Assembly: GCA_016124495.1 (NCBI GenBank)
Contig: WGNP01000001.1
Location: forward strand, 124,001-188,000
DNA length: 64,000 bases
From: Hyphomonas sp.
Lineage (GTDB): Bacteria; Pseudomonadota; Alphaproteobacteria; Caulobacterales; Hyphomonadaceae
Direction: 5' to 3'
Shown piece by piece: positions 1 through 8,602 of the stretch. The notes beneath the pieces are model-generated. The model was not told the origin of the DNA. It worked only from the letters and a program-made list of their open reading frames with translations, and ran no database searches. Position 1 is the first letter of the stretch; each line of letters starts with the position of its first letter. A program made the position numbers and the translations under genes.

Positions 1-1165
1 ATCCTTCGCCGGCGGCGATGAGTACGCCGCGCGCGGGGTTTTCAGCGAGGGCACGTTCGGCCTGCGCGGTGGCGGCATCGAGGATGGCGGCTTCCAGCGC
101 TTTGCGTTCGTCATTGAGGCCGTGAAGGCGTTCGGCGAGTTCGATAGCTTCGGCGCGGTCGTCGGTGGCGAGGAGTTTGGCAGCCAGCCAGGGATCGCCG
201 ACGCGGCCGCCGGCGTTGAGGCGCGGGCCGAGCAGGAATGTCGCGTGGTAGACGGTTTCGACCTTGCCGATGCCTGAGACATCCGCGAGCGCGCGAAGGC
301 CGGGGTTCTGGTCGCGCGCCATCATGCTGAGGCCCTGGCGGACGAAGGCGCGGTTGACGCCGTGCAGCGGAGCCATGTCGCAGAGGGTGCCAAGGGCACA
401 GAGATCGAGCAGCGGCATGATGTCCGGCAGTCCGCCGGGCGGAGCGATGGCGCGCTCGCGGGCGAGACGGTTCAGCGCGGCGACGAAGACGAAGACAACG
501 CCGGCGGCGGCGAGGTGGCCCTGCCCCGAATTGCAGTCCGGTCGGTTGGGGTTGACCAGCGCGGCGGTGTGCGGGACGGCGCCGGACATCAGGTGGTGGT
601 CAATCACGACAATGGGCAGGTCGATCGCGACGGCCTCGTCGAGGGCGCGGATCGCGGCGGCGCCGCAATCGACGGTGATGACAAGTTCGGCGCCCCGGGC
701 CTTGAGGTACCGGAAGGCTTCCGGCGAGGGGCCGTAGCCCTCTTCCAGGCGGTCGGGCACGTAGAGGCCAAGGTCGCGGCCCCAGGCACGGAAGTAGCGG
801 GCGAGGATGGCGGAGGAGGTTCCGCCGTCGACGTCATAGTCGGCGAAGACGACGACCTTGCGGCCATCGAGGATGGCGTCGAGGATGACACCGGCGGCCT
901 TGTCCATGTCGGCAAAGCTGCTCGGGTCCGGAAAGAATTCGCGCAAGGTGGGCGCGAGGTAGCCTGCGGCGCCGGCTGCCTCGACGCCGCGCACGGCCAG
1001 GAGGCGGGCCAGCAGGTCTGATCCGCCGACGGCCGGCAAGAGGCTTTGAACGGTGCGCGGCTCGGCCTCAAGCACACGCCAGCGGCGCCCGCCCACCGAC
1101 AGGGCGACAGCTTCCGGGGCGCCGGGCACGGATTTCCTGGCAGGCTTCGTCATTTGCGGGGCCAT
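1..1165 (-). CDS. recJ: Single-stranded-DNA-specific exonuclease RecJ, C-terminal part cut off by the window edge
   Basis: 5'-to-3' single-strand DNA exonuclease of recombination and mismatch repair. About 388 codons are visible. The DHH phosphoesterase core is clear: an ADYDVDGG motif near residues 108-115, a TVDCG strand near 164-168, and the name-giving DHH in VVIDHH near 187-192. Further on, LGPRLNAGGR matches the usual RecJ segment. The reading frame is open to base 1, so the C-terminal OB-fold and the stop lie outside. Two in-frame ATGs compete, at 1165 and 1153 (MAPQ then MTKP); neither has a strong ribosome-binding site. It is transcribed away from purB across a 143-bp gap in which I see no clear promoter. 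Confidence 0.95.
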   Translation of the reverse strand, partial: MAPQMTKPARKSVPGAPEAVALSVGGRRWRVLEAEPRTVQSLLPAVGGSDLLARLLAVRGVEAAGAAGYLAPTLREFFPDPSSFADMDKAAGVILDAILDGRKVVVFADYDVDGGTSSAILARYFRAWGRDLGLYVPDRLEEGYGPSPEAFRYLKARGAELVITVDCGAAAIRALDEAVAIDLPIVVIDHHLMSGAVPHTAALVNPNRPDCNSGQGHLAAAGVVFVFVAALNRLARERAIAPPGGLPDIMPLLDLCALGTLCDMAPLHGVNRAFVRQGLSMMARDQNPGLRALADVSGIGKVETVYHATFLLGPRLNAGGRVGDPWLAAKLLATDDRAEAIELAERLHGLNDERKALEAAILDAATAQAERALAENPARGVLIAAGEG

Positions 1166-1308
1166 TGCGAATCGAGGCTGAGCTTAGCGCGTGCTGGCGC
1201 CGAATAGAAACCCTGCGCCGCACGGGCACGCCGCCCGGGCCCGGCTCAAGACTGGCCTAACGGCGCCGAAGCCCTTATGGGCAGGGCAGACGCAACGGAG
1301 ACGCTCCC

Positions 1309-2607
1309 ATGATCCCTCGCTACACCCGGCCCGAAATGGCAGCGATCTGGACGCCGGAGAGCCGTTTCGGCATCTGGCTGGAGATTGAAACACTCGCCGC
1401 CGAAGCCATGGAAGAGATGGGGACGATCCCGAAAGGCGTTTCGGGCGCGGTGCGCGAGCGGGCCGCCTTTGAAGTCGACCGGATCGACGAGATCGAACGC
1501 GAAGTGAAGCATGACGTGATCGCGTTCCTGACCAACGTGGCAGAGCATGTAGGCGACGAAGCGCGGTTCCTGCACCTCGGCATGACGTCCTCCGACGTGC
1601 TCGACACCTGCCTCAATGTGCAGCTTGTGCGCGCGGCGGACCTTATGCTCGGCGGGATTGACCGGGTGCTGGCGGCGCTGAAGAAGCGGGCTTACGAGTT
1701 CAGGCATACGCCCACCATCGGCCGTAGCCATGGCATCCATGCCGAGCCGACGACGTTTGGCGTAAAACTGGCCGGTTTCCATGCGGAGTTCCAGCGGGCA
1801 CGCCAGCGCTTGCTGATCGCGCGCGAGGAAGTGGCGACCTGCGCGATTTCCGGCGCAGTGGGCACGTTTGCGAACATTGATCCGCGCGTGGAAGAACATG
1901 TTGCGGCGAAGCTCGGCCTGCGGATCGAGCCGGTGTCGACGCAGGTTATCCCGCGGGACCGGCATGCGATGTACTTTGCCGTTCTGGGCGTGATTGCGTC
2001 TTCGGTCGAACGGCTGGCGACGGAGATCCGGCATCTTCAGCGCACGGAAGTTCTGGAGGCCGAGGAGTATTTCTCTGCCGGGCAGAAAGGCTCGTCCGCC
2101 ATGCCGCATAAGCGCAATCCGGTGCTGACGGAGAACCTCACGGGCCTTGCGCGCCTTGTGCGCTCTGCCGTGACGCCCGCGCTGGAAAACGTCGCGCTCT
2201 GGCATGAGCGGGATATCTCCCACTCTTCTGTCGAGCGCGGGATTGGTCCGGACGCGACGATCCACCTCGATTTTGCGCTGCACCGTCTTGGCGGCGTGGT
2301 GGAGAACCTGGTCGTTTACCCCGAGAACATGCTGCGCACGATCAACAGCATGGGCGGGCTGCACAATTCGCAGCGTATCCTGCTGGCGCTGGTCGAGAAG
2401 GGCTTCAGCCGTGAGGATGCCTACCGGCTGGTGCAGCGCAATGCAATGCGGACCTGGAAGAAGGAGGGCGACCTAGACGTGCTGCTGAAGGCGGACGCGG
2501 AGATCACCGCAAAGCTGAAGCCTTCAGAAATCGATGCCCTTTTTGATCTGGAGTATCATTTCAAGCACGCTGACACGATCTTCGAGCGCGTGTTTGGCGC
2601 CGCCTGA
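1309..2607 (+). CDS. purB: Adenylosuccinate lyase
   Basis: Cytosolic lyase acting twice in purine synthesis: it releases fumarate from SAICAR and from adenylosuccinate. At 432 residues it has the short bacterial length. The fumarase/aspartase superfamily signature is present as SSAMPHKRNP near residues 264-273, and the active-site segments TSSDVLDT and GRSHGIHAEPTTFG are intact. The ATG at 1309 follows a GGAGACG ribosome-binding site by a few bases. It stands alone, divergent from recJ, with the dipeptidase gene about 80 bp downstream on the same strand. Nothing unusual was seen. Confidence 0.97.
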   Translation: MIPRYTRPEMAAIWTPESRFGIWLEIETLAAEAMEEMGTIPKGVSGAVRERAAFEVDRIDEIEREVKHDVIAFLTNVAEHVGDEARFLHLGMTSSDVLDTCLNVQLVRAADLMLGGIDRVLAALKKRAYEFRHTPTIGRSHGIHAEPTTFGVKLAGFHAEFQRARQRLLIAREEVATCAISGAVGTFANIDPRVEEHVAAKLGLRIEPVSTQVIPRDRHAMYFAVLGVIASSVERLATEIRHLQRTEVLEAEEYFSAGQKGSSAMPHKRNPVLTENLTGLARLVRSAVTPALENVALWHERDISHSSVERGIGPDATIHLDFALHRLGGVVENLVVYPENMLRTINSMGGLHNSQRILLALVEKGFSREDAYRLVQRNAMRTWKKEGDLDVLLKADAEITAKLKPSEIDALFDLEYHFKHADTIFERVFGAA

Positions 2608-2687
2608 GGGTGGATTGTTGACGTGGGGGGCTGGCTGGCCATGATGGCGGCGGCGAACGCAGTTTTTCTGACACGATGGGGCTTTAC

Positions 2688-3962
2688 ATGAAACGTATCC
2701 TTTACGCGCTTCCCGCGATGCTGCTGGCCGGGTGCGCCCCGGCGGCAACGACCGCGCCCGGCGAGGCCGCGACGGCCGGGGCGCCTGCCCTCTCGCCCGC
2801 CGAGACCCTGCATCAGAGCCTGATGGTGCTGGACAGCCATCTCGACACGCCGGCCTACTTCCATACGGCCGAATACACCTTCTCCCAGCGCGGCAGCTTC
2901 GAGGCGGACGGCACCCATGTGGACCTGCCGCGCATGATCGAGGGCGGGCTGGACGGCGGCTTCTGGGTGATCTTCACGACGCAGGGTCCGCTCGATGAGG
3001 CGTCTCTGAATGCGGCGCGTACAGCAGCGATCCTCCGGCAGATATCCATTCGCGAGTTTGCAGCGAAGTACGCCAATGATGTGGAGCTTGCCTTCTCTGC
3101 CGCTGACGCCGAGCGCATTTTTGCCAGCGGCAGGAAGATCGTCTTCCAGAGCATGGAAAATTCCTATCCGCTCGGCAAGGATGCGACGCTGCTGGAGACA
3201 TTCTATGCAGGCGGATTGCGGATGGTGGCGCCGGTGCATTTCCGGAACAATCAGTTTGCGGACAGTGCCACCGATGTGACGGCTATGTTCGGCGGGCTGA
3301 GCCCGGCCGGCGAGGAGCTGGTGCGCGAAGCCAACCGGCTTGGGTTGATCCTCGACGGGTCGCATGCTTCGGACGATAGCGTGCGCGACATGCTGGCACT
3401 GTCGACGACGCCGATCATCCTGTCGCATTCGGGCCCGAAGGGCGTGTACGACCATCCGCGCAACCTGCCGGACGACCTGCTTAAGGCCATCGCCGATGAT
3501 GGCGGCGTGATCCAGGTAAACGCCTATGGCGCCTATCTTGAGGCGCTGACAGCCACGCCGGAACGCCTGGCCGCGATTGCCGCGCTGGACGCCGAGTATG
3601 GCACCGACACGTCGAAGATGACGCCGGAGACCATCGCGGCATACCGCGCGGCGCGCGATCAGATGGACAAGAGTTTCCCGCCGCCACGATCAACCTTCGA
3701 CAAGTTCATGGAGCATCTGCTCTACACGCTGGAGCTCGTCGGGCCGGACCATGTCGGGATCGGCGCGGACTGGGACGGCGGCGGCGGCGTGGACGGGATG
3801 ACTGACATCACCGACCTTCCGAAGGTCACGGCTGCGCTGCTGGAGGCCGGATATTCGGAAGACGATCTCGCAAAGATCTGGGGCGGCAACATGCTTCGCC
3901 TGATGCGCGCGGCCGAGGCGGCGAAGACGGCGACGGTCACGTCACCGGTGCCGCTGAACTAG
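2688..3962 (+). CDS. Membrane dipeptidase-like lipoprotein (peptidase family M19)
   Basis: Predicted zinc dipeptidase of the renal dipeptidase family, exported and lipid-anchored. I start at 2688 rather than the in-frame ATG at 2676, because the protein then begins MKRILYALPAMLLAGC, a standard signal peptide with lipobox LAGC (lipidated Cys16), and a GGGG stretch sits a suitable distance upstream. The first metal motif H-x-D is in LDSHLDTP (His51, Asp53). SMENSYPLG carries the likely bridging Glu, HSGPKGVYDHPRNLPDD the next ligands, and HVGIGADWDGGGGV is the usual C-terminal family segment. Length (424 residues) is normal. The natural substrate cannot be told from sequence. Confidence 0.9.
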   Translation: MKRILYALPAMLLAGCAPAATTAPGEAATAGAPALSPAETLHQSLMVLDSHLDTPAYFHTAEYTFSQRGSFEADGTHVDLPRMIEGGLDGGFWVIFTTQGPLDEASLNAARTAAILRQISIREFAAKYANDVELAFSAADAERIFASGRKIVFQSMENSYPLGKDATLLETFYAGGLRMVAPVHFRNNQFADSATDVTAMFGGLSPAGEELVREANRLGLILDGSHASDDSVRDMLALSTTPIILSHSGPKGVYDHPRNLPDDLLKAIADDGGVIQVNAYGAYLEALTATPERLAAIAALDAEYGTDTSKMTPETIAAYRAARDQMDKSFPPPRSTFDKFMEHLLYTLELVGPDHVGIGADWDGGGGVDGMTDITDLPKVTAALLEAGYSEDDLAKIWGGNMLRLMRAAEAAKTATVTSPVPLN

Positions 3963-4049
3963 GGGCTGGCGAGACTTGCCGCGCGGGCAAGGATTGATCT
4001 GGCGGGGGCTGGCGCGAACACTGCGCCGGCAGAATGGGAGGTTGCGCAC

Positions 4050-4793
4050 ATGACCGGTCCGTATTTCGATCTGACGGGTAAAGTGGCGATGGTGACCGGC
4101 GGCAGCCGCGGGCTCGGCTATCAGATGGTCAGGGCGTTTGCAGAGCACGGCGCCGACATCATCGTTGCCAGCCGGAAGCTGGATGCCTGCGAGGCGGTCG
4201 CGGAGGAAGTACGCGCGATGGGCCGGAAGGCCTATGCCCACGCGGCGCATTGCGGGCGGTGGCAAGATATCGACGGCCTGATCGAGGCGTCCTACGCGAA
4301 GTTCGGCAAGGTGGACATCCTCGTCAACAATGCCGGCTCCGGGCCGCGCATGGCGAGCCATGACGTAACCGAGAGCCTGTTCGACAGCGTGCTGAACCTG
4401 AACTTCAAGGGCCCGTTCCGGCTGGCGAGCCAGGTGGCCAAGCGGATGGCGGATGGCGCGGGCGGGAGCATCATCAACATTTCGTCATCCGGCAGCCTGG
4501 TGCCCCTGCCGATGGTGGTCCCTTATGGGTCAGCCAAGGCGGCCCTGAATGCGATGAGCCTGTCGCTGGCGCACGAATACGCCCCGAAGGTTCGCGTGAA
4601 TACGATCTGTCCGGGACCGTTCCTGACGGATATCTCGAGGGCCTGGCCCGAGGAGATGCGCCAGAGCGCCGACAACGCCATGCGCCGGCCCGGCCTGCCA
4701 CACGAAATCATCACGGCGGCGCTGTATCTCGCGAGCCCCGGTTCAAGCTTCACCACGGGCTCGCTGCTGCGTGTCGATGGCAGCTCGGCCTGA
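4050..4793 (+). CDS. Short-chain dehydrogenase/reductase (SDR) family oxidoreductase
   Basis: Classical SDR of 247 residues using NAD(P)H. The nucleotide-binding motif is TGGSRGLG at 16-23 and the structural motif NNAG lies at 93-96. The catalytic residues are a Ser in the SSS run at 145-147, Tyr159 and Lys163 (YGSAK). The C-terminal DGSS segment is typical of the beta-ketoacyl-reductase/gluconate-dehydrogenase-like subgroup. Arg20 in the GSRG turn would favour NADP, which is inference. The substrate is unknown. The gene lies between the dipeptidase and the TonB receptor with no sign of coupling to either. Confidence 0.9.
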   Translation: MTGPYFDLTGKVAMVTGGSRGLGYQMVRAFAEHGADIIVASRKLDACEAVAEEVRAMGRKAYAHAAHCGRWQDIDGLIEASYAKFGKVDILVNNAGSGPRMASHDVTESLFDSVLNLNFKGPFRLASQVAKRMADGAGGSIINISSSGSLVPLPMVVPYGSAKAALNAMSLSLAHEYAPKVRVNTICPGPFLTDISRAWPEEMRQSADNAMRRPGLPHEIITAALYLASPGSSFTTGSLLRVDGSSA

Positions 4794-4841
4794 GCTGACC
4801 TGAAATCTGGTCGACCCCCTTGCGACAAGGCTTTCACGTCT

Positions 4842-4864
4842 GTAGTGAAACATTATTACATTAC
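4842..4864. promoter_or_regulatory. Imperfect 23-bp palindrome, probable Zur-type operator of the TonB receptor
   Basis: Left arm GTAGTGAAACA and right arm TATTACATTAC flank a central T; 8 of the 11 position pairs are complementary. The dyad ends 13 bp before the receptor start and just upstream of its ribosome-binding site. The minus-strand reading, beginning GTAATGTAATAATG, resembles the AT-rich palindromes bound by zinc uptake regulators (Zur) in alphaproteobacteria as I remember them. A weak TTGCGA at 4820-4825 could be a -35 box, placing the dyad over the -10 and start region. The regulator identity is inference from the metal-binding look of the downstream gene. Confidence 0.5.
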
Positions 4865-4877
4865 GAAGGATCCTCCC

Positions 4878-7025
4878 ATGAAGCGTGTATTGATGGCGAC
4901 TGCCGTATCCACCCAGGCCTTGTTGAGCGGCGCCCATGCTCAGGAGGCAGAGCCGGCCCGCCGCCTGGAGCCCGTGCTGATCACCACCGCGCCGGGCCCT
5001 GACCGGACGAGCGACGAACTGATCGGCAATTCCACAGCCCTCGACCGCGCCGAGATCATCAGTCAGCTGTCGGGCACGCTGGGCGACACGCTGTCGGGAG
5101 AGCCGGGTGTGTCCTCCACATTCTTCGGACAGGGCGCGAGCCGGCCCGTGCTGCGCGGCCTTGGCGCCGAGCGCGTGCAGGTGCTCACCAACGGCATCGG
5201 GGTGATCGACGTGTCGGCTGCCAGCCCGGACCACCAGGTTACGGCAGACGGCATTGATGCCGACAAGATCGAGATCCTGCGCGGGCCGGCGGCCCTCGCC
5301 TATGGCGGTCAGGCGATCGGCGGCGTAGTGAATGTCATCGACGGCCTGATCGCCGAAAGCCTGCCGGACCAACCGGTGACCGGCGAAGCCTATGGCGCCT
5401 ATAACAGCGTTAATGAAGGCACCGAACTCGGTGCCCGCGCGGCCTTCGCCTCAGGCCCGCTGGTCTTCTCCCTGTCCGCCTCGCAGCGCGATTTCGGCGA
5501 TTACGACATCCCCGGATTTGCCGAGTCCCGCCAGCTCCGCCACCGCGAGGAGCAGGAAGGCGAGCACGACCATGACGAAGATGAAGATCATGACGAGGAT
5601 CATGATGACGAGGAGCGCGGCACGCTCGGTAATTCCTTCCTGGATACACAGACACTCGGCGGCGGCGTGTCATGGGTGGGAGAACGTGGCTTTGCAGGCT
5701 TCGCCATTCGCCGTCAGACGTCTGAATATGGCCTGCCCGGCGCCCATGCACACAGCGAACACGGGCATGAAGACCATGATGACGAGGACCATGATGAGGA
5801 CGAACACGGTCATGGCGAAGAATCGCCCTTCATCGACCTGGAGCAGACACGCTTTGATTTCCGGGCCGGCATCAATCTGGATGGCCCGGTCCTGAAAGCC
5901 CTGACGGGAACGCTGTCCTATTCCGACTACAAGCATATCGAGTTCGAGGCGCCCGGCGAAGCAGGCTCAATCTACGAAACCGACGGCCTCGAAGGGCGGC
6001 TGGAGCTTGATCATGCCATCGCCGGATTTGAAGGCGCCGCAGGGTTCCAGTTCGCCGACAAATCCCTTGATGCGAGCGGCGCAGAAGCGTTCATTTCCCC
6101 GACAGATACCACGTCCTGGGCCCTGTTCCTTTATGAGACCCGGGAATGGGAGTCCGGCTTCGGCGTTGAAGGCGGCGCACGCATCGATGCTGTCGAACAT
6201 GACAACGTGATCGGCGGCAAAGTCGATTTCGACCTGTTCAGCGCCTCTGCCGGCCTGCACCAGCATCTGGCAGATGGCTGGTTCGCCGGCGCCCAGCTCT
6301 CCTATACAGAGCGCGCGCCGAACGAAGCTGAACTCTTCGCCTTCGGCCCTCACCTTGCGACCCAGCAATTCGAGGTTGGCGACGTCAATCTCGACAAGGA
6401 AAGCGGCCTCAACCTCGAAGGCACGCTGCGCTGGCGCGGCGACAATGCCAGCCTCGGCATCAACCTGTTCCGGACCGGCTTCAGCGACTTCATCTTCCTC
6501 ACGCCTGGCGTGATCCTGGAAGACGGCGACCTCGTGTCCGAAGAAGACGGCCTCCCGGTCTTCGTCTTCGTCCAGGACGACGCAACCTTCCATGGCGGCG
6601 AGATCTACGGCGAATATTACCTTGATCAGGGCCCTGTCGGCGCTGACTGGACCTTCCGCACCGGGCTTGACTACGTGCGCGCCGAGTTCGACGGCAATGG
6701 CAACGTTCCCTTCGTACCGCCGCTGCGCGTGACGGCCGGCGCAGAAGCCAGCTGGGGCCTTGTCGAGGCGGGCGCAGATATCGAGTGGGCAGACAACCAG
6801 AAGCATGTCAGCGACGGGCAGCTCGGCACCAGCAATTATATGCTTGTCAACCTGCGCTCCGCGCTGAACCTTTCAAAGATGGGCTTCGGCAGTGAGGGAA
6901 CACAGGCGTTCCTTGAGGTGCGCAACGTCGGCGATGAAGAAGCCCGCCTGGCGACCTCCGTGCTGCGCGATACGGCGCCTCTCCCAGGCCGCAATGTCCG
7001 CGCGGGTCTGCGCATCACCTTCTGA
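4878..7025 (+). CDS. TonB-dependent outer-membrane receptor, ZnuD-like, probable zinc uptake
   Basis: Outer-membrane beta-barrel receptor of about 715 residues. I choose the ATG at 4878: it follows GAAGGA by 7 bases and gives a signal peptide ending near AHAQ. The in-frame GTG at 4845 would place charged residues ahead of it and lies inside the operator. The plug domain shows RGPAALAYGGQAIGGVVNV and related segments. Two extracellular-type stretches, near residues 219-250 and 290-318, are extremely rich in His, Asp and Glu (runs such as HDHDEDEDHDEDHDDEE), as in zinc receptors of the ZnuD type. The protein ends in Phe (LRITF), normal for barrel insertion. Zinc as substrate is inferred; nickel or copper remains possible. 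Confidence 0.85.
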   Translation: MKRVLMATAVSTQALLSGAHAQEAEPARRLEPVLITTAPGPDRTSDELIGNSTALDRAEIISQLSGTLGDTLSGEPGVSSTFFGQGASRPVLRGLGAERVQVLTNGIGVIDVSAASPDHQVTADGIDADKIEILRGPAALAYGGQAIGGVVNVIDGLIAESLPDQPVTGEAYGAYNSVNEGTELGARAAFASGPLVFSLSASQRDFGDYDIPGFAESRQLRHREEQEGEHDHDEDEDHDEDHDDEERGTLGNSFLDTQTLGGGVSWVGERGFAGFAIRRQTSEYGLPGAHAHSEHGHEDHDDEDHDEDEHGHGEESPFIDLEQTRFDFRAGINLDGPVLKALTGTLSYSDYKHIEFEAPGEAGSIYETDGLEGRLELDHAIAGFEGAAGFQFADKSLDASGAEAFISPTDTTSWALFLYETREWESGFGVEGGARIDAVEHDNVIGGKVDFDLFSASAGLHQHLADGWFAGAQLSYTERAPNEAELFAFGPHLATQQFEVGDVNLDKESGLNLEGTLRWRGDNASLGINLFRTGFSDFIFLTPGVILEDGDLVSEEDGLPVFVFVQDDATFHGGEIYGEYYLDQGPVGADWTFRTGLDYVRAEFDGNGNVPFVPPLRVTAGAEASWGLVEAGADIEWADNQKHVSDGQLGTSNYMLVNLRSALNLSKMGFGSEGTQAFLEVRNVGDEEARLATSVLRDTAPLPGRNVRAGLRITF

Positions 7026-7037
7026 CGCGTTCGCGGG

Positions 7038-7964
7038 TCAGAGGCGGAAATCTGGCATCCAGGTTTCCAGCAGCACCTGCTTGGCGCGCAGGGCTGCTTC
7101 AGCCTGGTCCTGCGTGCACATCAGAAAGCGCAGGCTGTCACCGGGCCTGAGCTGGCCCATAAGATGGCGGTCCGCCCGGATGACTTGCAGGAGATGCCGA
7201 TAGCCTCCGGTCGTCTGCCCGTCGGGCAGCAGGAGGAAGCCGCGCCCCTGAGGGGTGACTTGCAAGGTGCCGGGGAATACGGCGGCGCTCGGCTTCGGCC
7301 CCGCGTCTGGAAAAGAAGGAAAGTCGCCGTCGATCTCGGCGCCCATCCGGCTGAGGCGCGGGGTTACGCGGTACACGGCGTTCGTAAGCCTGTGTGTGCC
7401 AGGAGGCCAGTCCGGCCCTTCGACAGCGCGCAAGGCGTAGCTGGCCGAAACCGGCAGCCGCAGCGCATGCGGCGTTTCCAGCTGTGGCAGGCCATCCATA
7501 CTGGCGATCCTGAGGTGATCTCCCTTTCGCAGCGCGCGCCCCTCGTGCCCGCCGAATCCTGCTGGCAGGTAGGTCGAGGCAGACCCCAGAAACGGGTCGG
7601 CGGGCAGGTCGCCGGAAACGGCGAGATAGATCCGGGCACCGGCGCTGGCCGGGCCGAGTTCCAGCATATCGCCAGCCTTCAGGCTGATTGTCGTATGAAA
7701 AGGTCGCTCGACGCCGCCAACCCGCGCCGTTGCCCGGGCGCCTGTCAATGCGATCTGCGTCCGGCTCTCAAACCGGAAACATGCGGGCCCAAAGGTGATT
7801 TCGAGGCAGGGCGCGGCGACAGGCTTCCCGACGAGCCGGTTGGCGAGCGCCATCGACACCGGATCCGCCGGACCGCAGGCCGGCACACCGGCATGCCTGA
7901 GGCCATCTCGCGCCGCCGCCTGAACCGTACACTGAATACCCGGATCCAGAACGCGCAGGCTCAC
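7038..7964 (-). CDS. pxpC: 5-oxoprolinase subunit PxpC (biotin-dependent carboxyltransferase/KipA family)
   Basis: Larger catalytic subunit of the prokaryotic ATP-dependent 5-oxoprolinase PxpABC, which opens pyroglutamate to glutamate. The protein is 308 residues and begins with the family pattern LRVLDPGIQCTVQ, followed by GVPACGPADPVSMALANRLVG and LEITFGP. Late segments LSRMGAEIDG and LPDGQTTGGY are also typical of the KipA/allophanate-hydrolase-subunit-2 fold. Its start overlaps the pxpB stop by 4 bp, indicating translational coupling. It is the last gene of the operon and converges on the TonB receptor, 12 bp away. Confidence 0.92.
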   Translation of the reverse strand: MSLRVLDPGIQCTVQAAARDGLRHAGVPACGPADPVSMALANRLVGKPVAAPCLEITFGPACFRFESRTQIALTGARATARVGGVERPFHTTISLKAGDMLELGPASAGARIYLAVSGDLPADPFLGSASTYLPAGFGGHEGRALRKGDHLRIASMDGLPQLETPHALRLPVSASYALRAVEGPDWPPGTHRLTNAVYRVTPRLSRMGAEIDGDFPSFPDAGPKPSAAVFPGTLQVTPQGRGFLLLPDGQTTGGYRHLLQVIRADRHLMGQLRPGDSLRFLMCTQDQAEAALRAKQVLLETWMPDFRL

Positions 7965-8602
7965 GCCGCCGCGCTCCGAAGGATAACCACCTCGTCGCCG
8001 GGACGCAGCAGGAACGGGTCCGCGTCCAGGCGGTTGAACAAGGACGTCGTCACCCGGCCAATAATCGGCCAGCCGCCTGGTCCGTCGAGCGCGTAAAGTC
8101 CGATCTGCCCGGTGATCAGGCCGATGGACCCTGCAGCCACACGCGCGCGAGGATGGCGCAGGCGCTCAGATATCAGAGCGGGGCCGAGCCCGGCGAGGTA
8201 AGCAAAGCCCGGGGTGAAGCCGAGCATGTCCACGTGCAGCTGGGAGGCTTCAATCGCTTCAATGACGCGCGTTTCGCTTTCCCCCAGACGCTCGGCCATC
8301 GCCGCAAGATCCGGCCCCTCCCCGCCACCAAAGCGTGCTTCGAGTTCGATGCGGCGCGGGATATGCGTTGAAACGCCGACACCGGCCAGCAGCGCCTCGC
8401 GAACGCGGTCTATCGCGGCGTCCATGGTCTCCATGTGCGGATCGAAAGCGACCGTCAGATCGGATTTTCCGGGAATGATTTCCGGCCAAGCGTCGCAGGA
8501 ACCGAGTTGGCGTGCAATCTGATAGCGAATGTCGCCATCGCCGCACAGGATGCGCAGCGCATCGTCGCCGCAAGGGATAATGTGGTAGGCACCTTGTCTC
8601 AT
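7961..8602 (-). CDS. pxpB: 5-oxoprolinase subunit PxpB (KipI/allophanate hydrolase subunit 1 family)
   Basis: Second subunit of 5-oxoprolinase, 213 residues. Family hallmarks are the central RIELEARFGGGEGPDLAAMA segment, close to the usual PV.YGGE.GPDL motif, and HVDMLGFTPGFAYLAGL, followed by RVAAGSIGLITGQIGLYAL and GPGGWPIIGRV. In Bacillus the homologue KipI was first known as an inhibitor of the KinA kinase, but next to pxpA and pxpC the metabolic role is far more likely. Both ends overlap neighbouring genes by 4 bp. Confidence 0.92.
   Translation of the reverse strand: MRQGAYHIIPCGDDALRILCGDGDIRYQIARQLGSCDAWPEIIPGKSDLTVAFDPHMETMDAAIDRVREALLAGVGVSTHIPRRIELEARFGGGEGPDLAAMAERLGESETRVIEAIEASQLHVDMLGFTPGFAYLAGLGPALISERLRHPRARVAAGSIGLITGQIGLYALDGPGGWPIIGRVTTSLFNRLDADPFLLRPGDEVVILRSAAA

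Noticed and set aside
362..1077. Open frames on both strands at the left edge
   Set aside because: They are out of frame with the DHH-containing recJ reading, which is open from 1165 to base 1 and carries all the motifs.
4845..4877. GTG at 4845 as start of the TonB receptor
   Set aside because: It would put MKHYYITKDPP before the signal peptide and lie inside the operator; the ATG at 4878 has a well-placed GAAGGA.
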